Below are positions 36,675-44,732 of a stretch of DNA of 64,000 nt, in pieces; position 1 is the first letter of the stretch; each line of letters opens with the position of its first letter. Source of the DNA: a candidate division KSB1 bacterium (GTDB lineage Bacteria; Zhuqueibacterota; Zhuqueibacteria; JANLFK01; Oleimicrobiaceae). The notes below the pieces were generated by a model. That model was given only the letters and a program-made list of their open reading frames with translations. It was not told where the DNA came from and made no database searches. Where the stretch lies: assembly GCA_024655945.1 (NCBI GenBank), contig JANLFK010000006.1, positions 180,426 to 244,425 on the forward strand. The letters are read 5' to 3'. A program made the translations under genes and the position numbers.

Positions 36675-37850
36675 TCACACCGTGATGGGATAGGTGCCGT
36701 ATTCTTCAGCAGCCTCGAGCATGGCCATCAGGTTCTCGACCGGAACCTGGCTGTGGATGCAATTGGACGAGGCGAGGATGAAGCCACCGCCCGGCGCCGC
36801 CACCCGGATAACCTGGCGGGTTGCCTCTTTGACCTGGGCGGGTGTGCCGTAGGAAAGCAGCTCAGCACAGTCCACATTGCCGCACAGCGTGACCTGCTGG
36901 CCGTACTTCTGCTTGAGCTCACCAATGTCCATGCCGGCCACTGGCTCAATAGAGTGGATGCCGTCGAACCCGCACTCTACCATGACCTGCCGCTCGATGG
37001 GTTTGAAATTGCCGTCCAGGTGTTTGATGAACGGCTTGCCGTACCGGTGGCAGGTAGCCGTGATCTTCTGCAAATGGGGTTTGACAAACTGCTTGAAGTG
37101 GCGCGGAGAAAACATCGGCCCGTTTTTCCCGCAAAAGTCCATGCGCCCATCGATGCCGTCCACGCCCCGTTCCAGCTGTGCAATGAGGAGCGGGAAGGTG
37201 TTCTCGTTGACGATGTCCAGGTACGCTTTCACCAGGCCGGGATCGGTGACCATGGCCTCTAAGAATATCGGCAGCCACGAAGAGAAGGTGGGCAGCATCA
37301 CGTCGTAGTGGCCGAGCACAAACATGTCAGGGGCGTTCGCAATGGCATAGTCCAAGGCTTCGAACATCGTGTCGTCGGGCGTCACAGGATTGGGCCCCCG
37401 CTTTTCCATCTCCCTGACCATGGCGCGGAAGCCGTCCATACCTTGCTGGCGCAGGCTGCAATCGACCTCGTAGTAGAGGTCCTCCTCTGGCAAGTAGCGC
37501 ATCAGGGCCCAGTGGCCGCCGCCGATTTCATAGCGCCACTCGTTCTCGCCCACCTTTTTCGGCTTGATATCGTGTTCGCTCTCGTAGGGATCGATGACCA
37601 GGATGTCGTAGCCGAGCCTGCGGTAGAGCTCGATGGTGTCTTCGATGAACCGCTGGTAGAACTCGCGCCTCTTGCCGGCGAGGATCATGTCGTTGCGTAG
37701 CTTGCCCATCACGTAGCCGCCGGTGCCCACCAAGGCGTCGCGGCCCAGCACTTTGCTCCCCACCGGCGAGTTGACACACAGCTCGAATTTGGGTATGCGG
37801 TCGGGTTCCTCATGCCGCAAGGCTTTCAGCACTCGCTCCTTCGACGTCAC
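36675..37850 (-). CDS. Uroporphyrinogen decarboxylase-family protein, HxD variant
   Basis: A 391-residue UroD-fold protein. The GTG at 37850 was chosen because it begins the conserved TSKERVLKALRHEEPDRIP and has GGAGG upstream. It has MDFCGKNGPMFSPRHFKQF and the zinc-region variant FIKHLDGNFKP, so HxD takes the place of HxC, as in O-demethylase/methoxyarene-type relatives. The C-terminal ASSNCIHSQVP provides another possible metal ligand. A corrinoid-dependent methyl transfer or a related decarboxylation is likely; the substrate is unknown. It lies between the GTPase and the esterase genes. Confidence 0.78.
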   Translation of the reverse strand: MTSKERVLKALRHEEPDRIPKFELCVNSPVGSKVLGRDALVGTGGYVMGKLRNDMILAGKRREFYQRFIEDTIELYRRLGYDILVIDPYESEHDIKPKKVGENEWRYEIGGGHWALMRYLPEEDLYYEVDCSLRQQGMDGFRAMVREMEKRGPNPVTPDDTMFEALDYAIANAPDMFVLGHYDVMLPTFSSWLPIFLEAMVTDPGLVKAYLDIVNENTFPLLIAQLERGVDGIDGRMDFCGKNGPMFSPRHFKQFVKPHLQKITATCHRYGKPFIKHLDGNFKPIERQVMVECGFDGIHSIEPVAGMDIGELKQKYGQQVTLCGNVDCAELLSYGTPAQVKEATRQVIRVAAPGGGFILASSNCIHSQVPVENLMAMLEAAEEYGTYPITV

Positions 37851-37904
37851 ATCTGCCTCCGTGTTGGTCTGACCGTGCAACCAAAGCCCACCTGTGCGCC
37901 ACAT

Positions 37905-38804
37905 TCACCTGTGGCGCAGTTCGCCAAGAAAAGAAGACTCAACCTGCGCCCTGTGCAGCCCCTGGCCGATGACCACGAGCTCATTCCGGCCATCTGCCGC
38001 TCCGGTGGCCATCATGGACATGTTCGTCATCGTTGCGTCCACGTAGGTTCGTTGGCCATCCAAAGAGATGAACCCCTTCATCCGCATGAGACCAGGACCA
38101 AGCGAGGCTACGAAGCGCTGCCAGCCACCCCGATCAAACTCCCCCTCCGCTTGCAAGGTGTATGAAAAGACTCGGTCGGGACGTCCTTCCCCCGGAGGGC
38201 CACTGGCAGGCGATTGCGGTCTGCGAATATTGTCCAGCACATTTAGAGGAAACTCGGCAAACTGCGTGCGCAGAACCTGCGCGCCAGGGGCCAGCTGGCG
38301 CACCGCGGCCACCACCTGCTCCACCTGCTCCGCGCTCACCAGGTCGCACTTGTTCACCAGGATCAAATCGGCGCTCTGCACCTGGGACACGGGCGCTCTA
38401 AGCACATCCTTGAGCTTCAGGAAGGTCTGGCAGTCCACCAGACAGACGCAGGCGACAAGCTCCACGGCACTGCGCAATGTGGGCAGGGCGAACATCTTCT
38501 CCATCTCAGTGGTGTCGGCAAGGCCAGTGGCTTCGATGAGCAAGAGGTCTGGGCGCAGCTGGTGCGCGATCCTTTCCACCTCAGCAATAAAGTCGGTGCG
38601 CACGCATATGCAGAAAAGGCTGCCCCTGTTCAGCTCCACCAGCTCATAGTCGCCCTGGCGCAGCAGCCGCCCGTCGATGCCGATGGCACCGAACTCGTTG
38701 ACCAGGAGCACCAGCCGCCGGCCCGCATAGTGCTCGACCAGGCGGTTGAGCAAAGTCGTTTTACCCGCGCCCAGAAAGCCGGTGAGCAAAATGGTCGGTA
38801 TCAC
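37905..38804 (-). CDS. CobW/P47K-family G3E GTPase
   Basis: About 299 residues from a GTG at 38804, which overlaps the upstream stop as GTGA and has AAGGAG six bases before it. The Walker A motif is LTGFLGAGKTTLL, Walker B is DLLLIEATGLAD, and the guanine-specificity motif is LVNKCDL. The metal-binding motif after Walker A is CIC (SLFCICVRTDF) rather than the usual CxCC. These GTPases insert or chaperone metals (Co, Zn, Ni) or activate B12 enzymes. Between two UroD-family genes in an operon with a MtaB-like protein, a role in corrinoid or zinc loading of these methyltransferases is the natural inference. Confidence 0.88.
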   Translation of the reverse strand: MIPTILLTGFLGAGKTTLLNRLVEHYAGRRLVLLVNEFGAIGIDGRLLRQGDYELVELNRGSLFCICVRTDFIAEVERIAHQLRPDLLLIEATGLADTTEMEKMFALPTLRSAVELVACVCLVDCQTFLKLKDVLRAPVSQVQSADLILVNKCDLVSAEQVEQVVAAVRQLAPGAQVLRTQFAEFPLNVLDNIRRPQSPASGPPGEGRPDRVFSYTLQAEGEFDRGGWQRFVASLGPGLMRMKGFISLDGQRTYVDATMTNMSMMATGAADGRNELVVIGQGLHRAQVESSFLGELRHR

Positions 38805-40420
38805 TGCAGCTCCTTGAGCCACTCTTTGATGACTTCCACAGAAGGCACCCGTCCGGCGGCCCGCACCTGCTCTTTGACGGTGACGATGGCTGGCGTTGCC
38901 GAGACGCCGTAAGAGTAGATCGTTTCGTCGTCGGTGATGCGCTCCACCTCAACTGTGGAGCCGAGCTCCCGGAGGGCCTGCTGCACATGGGCCCATGTCT
39001 GCTCGCAGCGTTCGCATCCCCCGCCCAGGACCAGCAGCCGCCCACGCCTCTCGCGCAGCTTCAAATGCAGCTTCTCGTTGATGCGTTCCTGGATGGCGCG
39101 GGTCAGCTCCTCCTGGGAGGGGATGATGCTGACGAACTTGATCTGGCCGTCGATGCAGATGGTGGGCACATTGCGCACCATGAGGCCCGTCATGAACTCC
39201 ACCGACTCCCGCTGCTTGATTTTGTGTTCGCGCCAGATGACCAGGTCACCAAAATGCGGCGCTACGGCTTTCACCGCCTCGACCATGTATTGACAGGGCG
39301 CGCATGCCTCCGAATCCAAAGTGATGATGTCCACGATGACCCGGTCGGTGCGGCCATAGTCGGCCAAGTTGATGGAGGGCGTCACCTCGGCCGCCTTGGC
39401 CAAGAGCTCCCGCGCCACCTGCCGCTTGTATTCGTCGTGCACCACCTCTGCGACCGCCTTGAGGTTTGCCGGTGGCGTGCCGTAAGGCAGATCGCAGCCC
39501 GGGGCGAGAATGTAGCCCGTATCGCCCCCGATGTCCATGCACTGCAGCGCGCTGCGCCGGGCATCGTCTTCGCTGCCCATCAGGAGCACGGTGGTCAGCG
39601 GCATGTTCCCGCCAAAAGAGACGCCGTACTGCTGGCAGGTCCTTTTGACAAAGTCCAGGGGGATGTTCTCGTCCACGCAGATGTTGTCCGGGCCGGTCTG
39701 GCACATGGCCTCGCCATTCTTCTGCGCATGGCCGCACACAAAGAAGGACGAGAGCAACCCCAGGGCGCGAATGCGGTCAAAGACCTCCCGTGCGCAGGGC
39801 GAGACAAAGGCGCGGAAGGTGTCCGGCGAAATCTGGCTGGTCATCGGGTCCACCAAGGCAACCACGTCGCAGCCGGCCGCGGCGTACAGTTCTGCCATGT
39901 GCATCGCCACTGCCGTGGTGAACTGCATGAGCTCCTTCACCGCCTCCGGGCGGTCGTACATCTCCATGAAAACGGCCGTCCCCTTGAGGTGAAGGGCGAG
40001 GGTAAACGGCCCGGTGACCAGACCGAACAGCGCCACGTCGTGCCCGGCCCGCGCAAGGCGGCGCGTGGCCTCCAACACTATGGGGATGCGCCCTGCGCGC
40101 TCATCGGGCACCTTGAGCTCCGACAAGCCCTTCTGCTCCAGCACATGGCTGAGCACCGCAGGGGGGTTCTCCTTTGCCCACTGCAGCTCGCACCCCAAAG
40201 CCTCGGCCTCCACCTGCAGGTCAAACGTCACCGGCACACCATCGGGCTGATACTGGCGGATGGCCTCGGTCACCCCCTGCACGATGAGGCCGGCCGATTG
40301 CAAGTAAGTCATCGCGTCTCTGCCAATGAGCGCACCTCCATGGCAGCCCACGAACGGGAGCCAAGGGGTGCGTTCTGTCTTTTGCCCGCGTATGGCGTTC
40401 AGAATAAGCTCTTTTCCCAT
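38801..40420 (-). CDS. UroD-family methyltransferase fused to two thioredoxin domains
   Basis: A 539-residue three-domain protein. Residues 1-345 are UroD-like (ILNAIRGQKTERTPWLPFVG, FGLVTGPFTLALHLKG, ALVDPMTSQISPDTFRAFV), with the zinc region FFVCGHAQ and APGCDLPYGTPPAN. Residues 365-450 form a thioredoxin domain with CAPC (near 374-377). Residues 460-539 form a second with CERC (near 468-471), of the redox-active-disulfide-protein type. Like its paralogue at 31966 it has Phe instead of His before the first zinc Cys. The fusion suggests thiol chemistry or a thiol methyl acceptor in place of coenzyme M. Coupled by GTGA to the GTPase gene. Confidence 0.85.
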   Translation of the reverse strand: MGKELILNAIRGQKTERTPWLPFVGCHGGALIGRDAMTYLQSAGLIVQGVTEAIRQYQPDGVPVTFDLQVEAEALGCELQWAKENPPAVLSHVLEQKGLSELKVPDERAGRIPIVLEATRRLARAGHDVALFGLVTGPFTLALHLKGTAVFMEMYDRPEAVKELMQFTTAVAMHMAELYAAAGCDVVALVDPMTSQISPDTFRAFVSPCAREVFDRIRALGLLSSFFVCGHAQKNGEAMCQTGPDNICVDENIPLDFVKRTCQQYGVSFGGNMPLTTVLLMGSEDDARRSALQCMDIGGDTGYILAPGCDLPYGTPPANLKAVAEVVHDEYKRQVARELLAKAAEVTPSINLADYGRTDRVIVDIITLDSEACAPCQYMVEAVKAVAPHFGDLVIWREHKIKQRESVEFMTGLMVRNVPTICIDGQIKFVSIIPSQEELTRAIQERINEKLHLKLRERRGRLLVLGGGCERCEQTWAHVQQALRELGSTVEVERITDDETIYSYGVSATPAIVTVKEQVRAAGRVPSVEVIKEWLKELQ

Positions 40421-40436
40421 GCACCGCTCCGTCTGT

Positions 40437-43400
40437 TTATTTGAGAAGGATCAGCTTTCTTCGCCGCACCTGGTCCCCGGCAGTCATGCGCACGAAGTAC
40501 AGACCACTTGCCACGGGTTTGCCGTCGGCATCGTCGCCCCGCCAGTGCACCGCATGCCGGCCAGGAGGTACGGTGGCGTCCACTAAGGTACGCACCATTT
40601 GTCCCTTGCTGTTGAACAGGACGATGACCACCCGCGTCTGCTCAGGCACCCGGTAGGAGATGGTGGTCTCCGGGTTAAAGGGGTTGGGATAGTTTTGCTC
40701 TAACCCCCACTGCCCCCACGCATCCTCCTCTTCCTGGGGAGCTGCGCTCGAAGAGACGTCGTTAAGGCGCACCGTCACAATCGCGCGCGGGCCGACGGAG
40801 ATGCGCACGCCCCTGGAATGCAGCGCAGCCGCCGTGCGGTCATGCTCCACACCGTCGGTAACCACCGCCGAGGGGAGGCGAAAGACCTCGGAGCCCAGGG
40901 TGATCTCGGCCGGCTGCCCGCTGAGCTCCATGAGGCGGATAATCGTCCCGCCGCCCCAATGGGCCTGCTTGAGGTTCACCACCATGACCTGCGGCTGGTC
41001 GCACCAGAGAAAGCTGGCCGCAGCCGCAGAGAGAAGCCCGTTGTCGTTGCGCAGCACCTGGCAGCCGAACAGCGGCGTGCCGAAGCCCCAGGCGAATTGG
41101 GCCACTGCCACCGGGTCGAAGCCCCCGCTATCCGCAGCAAACGCGAAGGCCGACACTATCAGCGGGCTGGTTCCTGGCTCCGCATCGATGGGGCCGACGC
41201 TGCCCCCTGCGAATCTCCCCTCATCCTCCTTCTTGATAAACCGGCAGAGCAAGGTGGCTTCGCTCGGGTTAAAGGAGGCCTCCACGCCGTGGAAACGCTC
41301 AAACTCTACGGCGAAGGTCTCGCGCAAGGCCCAGGCAATGCGATAGCTGCCGTCGGTCACGCACCCGCCGTGCTGGATGGCAAAGCAGCCCCGTGGCGCA
41401 CCCGGAAGGTGATCGCTGGTCGGGTTCCAGAAGCCATGCGGCCCCTCCAAGTAGGTGCTAAAGTTCTGCATGGCAAAAGGGAACACGTACGCGTACTGCT
41501 CCGAGCCCACGCTATTGGGTACCCACTCCATGAGGCGCCGATCCATGAGGTTGACGACTTCCACACGAGGCAGGCCCTGGTAGAGCCAGATCTCGCTCCG
41601 CACGAAGGGCGTGCCGCTCCGTTCGATGACCAGGGCGCGGGCCACAGGACCGCGCACCGCGGTGTCCACCCGGGCGCTCCCCAGCGGCATCACCTGGCCG
41701 TTGCCCACGGCCTTCAGCCAACCGTTGAACGGGAAGGGGCTGGCTGCGTTCACCAGTTCCCGGCCACGGCGCTTGTCAAACAGACTCACGACGCGTCCGT
41801 CGCTTGGGTCCACGCGCACCCGGAAGAACTCATTTTCCACCTCTGCGTGGGAGGACGAACGAAGAACCGCGCCGGGTGCGTTAGCGCTCTTGCTGCTGTC
41901 ACGCAGGAAGAACAAGCGATAGCCCAGAGGCGGCACGTGCTCGGCCAGAAAGAGGAGCTCCTGCTCCAACCATTGGTGGGGAAGGATGCGGCCGGTCAGT
42001 GCATCTTCCACGCGCAGCGGGTGGGAGTGCCAGGTAGCGTCCAATTCTACGCGCACCACGTCGCTCCGTTCCCAGCTGAGCGGGTTAAAGACCAGGATTC
42101 CCGGCTCAGGGCTAACAACTTGGGTGGCTATGAGCTGCAGGCCTTGCTGCACTTGCGACTGCGCGCCAGTGAGGGCAGCGCGAGCAAAGCCTACGGCAAT
42201 CTCGCTCTGACGCTGAGCCTCTTGGGGTGTCATGAGCTCTGGCCACGGCGCCCCACCGCCGCTGTGTTCGTCGAACTGCAGCATGTTGGCATACACCATG
42301 TCCAGCGCCTCGCGAGGTGCGCGAGCAATTCCCAGCAGCTCGTTGATGGCGGCCACCTCCTCGGCAGCCATGGCCAAGTCGTGCGCCTGGCGATTCATGC
42401 CCATGCTTTGTGGCGCGTTGAGCGAGACCAGGTCCCATCCTCCTGCCCAGTCACCCCGATAGGTCGCAAACTGCTGCCCGTACTTTTCCTCCAAGTGGGC
42501 GAAGAACTCATCCGGGCCGGCCACAATGAGTTTCGGATTGGCATAGCGCTGGTTCCAGGCCTGCGCCATGCTGGTGATGAGCGTCGTCGGGTAGGTGTTT
42601 TCCAAGCTGCCCACCATGATCAGAATTGCATCGTAGGGATAGCCGGCCGCCTGGTATGCCTGCAGCTCATTCTGCAGGGCCTGGTAGAAAGTGCTCACGT
42701 TGCCCATGCTGTAGGTGGACAGCCACTCCATGTAGCTTCCGCGGCTGATCCAGGTGAGGACCTTCTGGCCGTCAGGGCCCTGCCAGTAGAAGGGGTTGTG
42801 CTGCCGCGGGATCTGCGCGCTGCCGCCGAAGCTCTGGTTGACGCCGGCGGCAAAGTAGCGGACACCCGCGTTGGCCAGCACGGTGGGCATCCACCAGGAA
42901 AACCCCGGCACGTCGTTCTGCAAGAGGGTGTTGGCCTGGAAACCGAACCGCTGCCGGTACGCCTCAGCGGGATAAAGAAAGCGGTTGATCTCCTCGCTGC
43001 CCAGCACGGCGGTGTGCATGTTTGCATAGCCGGCACAGAGGTGCATCTTGCCTGCCTCCACCAACCGCTGCAGGCGTGCCACGTCCGCTGGGCTGCTCTG
43101 CGCCAACCACTGCTCCAACTGCCAGACGCTCTCGATGGTCCATTTGTACTCCGGTATCGTCTCGGCAAACTGGATGGCGCGGTCGATAATGGCCTTATAC
43201 TGCGTGGCAACCATATCCTGCGGATCGGTGAAGCCAATGTCCAGATGGGTAAAGTGGATGAGGTAGACGTAGTTGATGCTCGAGGCGATGCCCGGCTGCT
43301 GGAAGGGGAAGGCGCCGAGGTCGGCCACCGTGCCATCCGGGTCGCGCGGCCCTGCAGGGTCACCGGCGTCGATGCACGGCGAGTCTGCTGCGAGATGGTA

Positions 43401-44732
43401 GTCGAATGGGCTACCCCCGACGAAGCGCGGGTCTGCTGCAATGGCGCCCTGACCAGGCGCACAGCCGAAGTAGTCGCCGGCGACGTTTTGCCAAAGGTCG
43501 TTGTAACGACAACTGAGCTCGCCTGTCGTCCAGACGCCATAGCCACGACTTCTGACGATGATGTTGTTGAACGCCGTCGCCGCAGAAGCCAGGGCCACAA
43601 TCCCGTGGCCGCAACTGTCCACGGTGTTGTTCATCACGGTCGTCGTCGGACAGCCGGCCATGAGAACCGCAGCCGAGTCGCAGCCGACGAACAGATTGCG
43701 AGCAATGTTGCCCCGACTCTCGGTCAACGCAATGCCCAGGAGCACGTTCTCCACGCGGCTACCAGAAATGGTAAGCTCCGCTCCTTGCGCCCTAACACCT
43801 GTGGCACGGCCGCCTGTCGCGCGCAAGATGACACCCTCATTGCTGAGGCCGGTCGCGAAATCGCCCACTACCCCTATGCCCTGGGCAGGGATGACCACCT
43901 CCACGTTGCTCACGCACATGTGGTTGGCGCTTGCTGCCTGCACGACAGTGCCACCTGTGGCGTTGTTGACAATGGTCAGCGCGGAGATGCTTGCGCCCTG
44001 TGCGCCGCGCACCGTCGGGGCAGGGTCGGCAGCCAGCAGCACGGTCTTTCCTACTCCGTCGCCCTGCAGCGTCACACCCGGCTGCAGGTGCACGTGCTCC
44101 ACGTACACGCCGCTGTGCACCAGCACCACCACACCTGGCTCTGCCGCTTGGACCGCCGCCTGGACGGTGGGGTAATCCTGCGGAACCTCCAGGTGGGTGA
44201 CCACGTCGATGGGTACGCCGAATACCACATCGTACACGTCCCCCCAGCTGGTGTCGTAACCCAGCGCGTCCTCGCCAAGAGTGTATGCCAGTTGATAGCC
44301 GCCGGTCTTTGCGCCTACCTTCAGCCTGCACGTTACCGTGGCGTCGATGCGTTCCTCGTTGGCCAAGAAGCCGCGCGCTGTCAAGAAGCCGACCCACTTG
44401 TAGTCAGGCCCACTGGGGTGCACAACCTCACACGAGTCTGCCCAGTACTGGCTGAGGAGGAACTCGCCACTCCCGTACTTCTGGCTCTGGTAGGAAGCGC
44501 CGATGGGCTGCCAATCATTGGGCACCAAGACCGTGACAAAGACGGCGTGGGGATTGGGGTCCGTCCCTTGGCTGTGAATATCCAAAGTCACGGTCAGCGT
44601 GTCACCGGGGGCCGCCACGCGCGGCTGGTGGACCTGGTCGATCTCCAAGCAGGAGCTCAGCAGGGCGAGCCCGGCCGACAAGGTGAGGGCAGCACAGAGG
44701 CGCCGGCGAGGCATGCTACGCAGGAAGGCCAT
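40437..44732 (-). CDS. Giant secreted GH38-type enzyme with beta-helix and sorting domain
   Basis: A 1431-residue protein. The ATG at 44732 has GGGGAGGAAT upstream and lies inside the end of the MtaB-like gene. The leader ends LALLSSCLEID, which looks like a lipobox. A CARDB/cohesin-like region is followed by a parallel beta-helix (about 160-460, with YPTVQAAVQAAEPGVVVLVH and repeated NNTVDSCGHGIVAL units). A glycoside hydrolase 38 barrel starts near 490: metal-site HFTHLDIGF, nucleophile-region LLQNDVPGFSWWMP, and FDEHSGGGAPW, so His, Asp, Asp and His ligands are all present. The C-terminal 90 residues are a sorting domain (EQNYPNPFNPETTISYRVP to SGLYFVRMTAG). Probably a surface alpha-mannosidase-like enzyme. 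Confidence 0.82.
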   Translation of the reverse strand: MAFLRSMPRRRLCAALTLSAGLALLSSCLEIDQVHQPRVAAPGDTLTVTLDIHSQGTDPNPHAVFVTVLVPNDWQPIGASYQSQKYGSGEFLLSQYWADSCEVVHPSGPDYKWVGFLTARGFLANEERIDATVTCRLKVGAKTGGYQLAYTLGEDALGYDTSWGDVYDVVFGVPIDVVTHLEVPQDYPTVQAAVQAAEPGVVVLVHSGVYVEHVHLQPGVTLQGDGVGKTVLLAADPAPTVRGAQGASISALTIVNNATGGTVVQAASANHMCVSNVEVVIPAQGIGVVGDFATGLSNEGVILRATGGRATGVRAQGAELTISGSRVENVLLGIALTESRGNIARNLFVGCDSAAVLMAGCPTTTVMNNTVDSCGHGIVALASAATAFNNIIVRSRGYGVWTTGELSCRYNDLWQNVAGDYFGCAPGQGAIAADPRFVGGSPFDYHLAADSPCIDAGDPAGPRDPDGTVADLGAFPFQQPGIASSINYVYLIHFTHLDIGFTDPQDMVATQYKAIIDRAIQFAETIPEYKWTIESVWQLEQWLAQSSPADVARLQRLVEAGKMHLCAGYANMHTAVLGSEEINRFLYPAEAYRQRFGFQANTLLQNDVPGFSWWMPTVLANAGVRYFAAGVNQSFGGSAQIPRQHNPFYWQGPDGQKVLTWISRGSYMEWLSTYSMGNVSTFYQALQNELQAYQAAGYPYDAILIMVGSLENTYPTTLITSMAQAWNQRYANPKLIVAGPDEFFAHLEEKYGQQFATYRGDWAGGWDLVSLNAPQSMGMNRQAHDLAMAAEEVAAINELLGIARAPREALDMVYANMLQFDEHSGGGAPWPELMTPQEAQRQSEIAVGFARAALTGAQSQVQQGLQLIATQVVSPEPGILVFNPLSWERSDVVRVELDATWHSHPLRVEDALTGRILPHQWLEQELLFLAEHVPPLGYRLFFLRDSSKSANAPGAVLRSSSHAEVENEFFRVRVDPSDGRVVSLFDKRRGRELVNAASPFPFNGWLKAVGNGQVMPLGSARVDTAVRGPVARALVIERSGTPFVRSEIWLYQGLPRVEVVNLMDRRLMEWVPNSVGSEQYAYVFPFAMQNFSTYLEGPHGFWNPTSDHLPGAPRGCFAIQHGGCVTDGSYRIAWALRETFAVEFERFHGVEASFNPSEATLLCRFIKKEDEGRFAGGSVGPIDAEPGTSPLIVSAFAFAADSGGFDPVAVAQFAWGFGTPLFGCQVLRNDNGLLSAAAASFLWCDQPQVMVVNLKQAHWGGGTIIRLMELSGQPAEITLGSEVFRLPSAVVTDGVEHDRTAAALHSRGVRISVGPRAIVTVRLNDVSSSAAPQEEEDAWGQWGLEQNYPNPFNPETTISYRVPEQTRVVIVLFNSKGQMVRTLVDATVPPGRHAVHWRGDDADGKPVASGLYFVRMTAGDQVRRRKLILLK

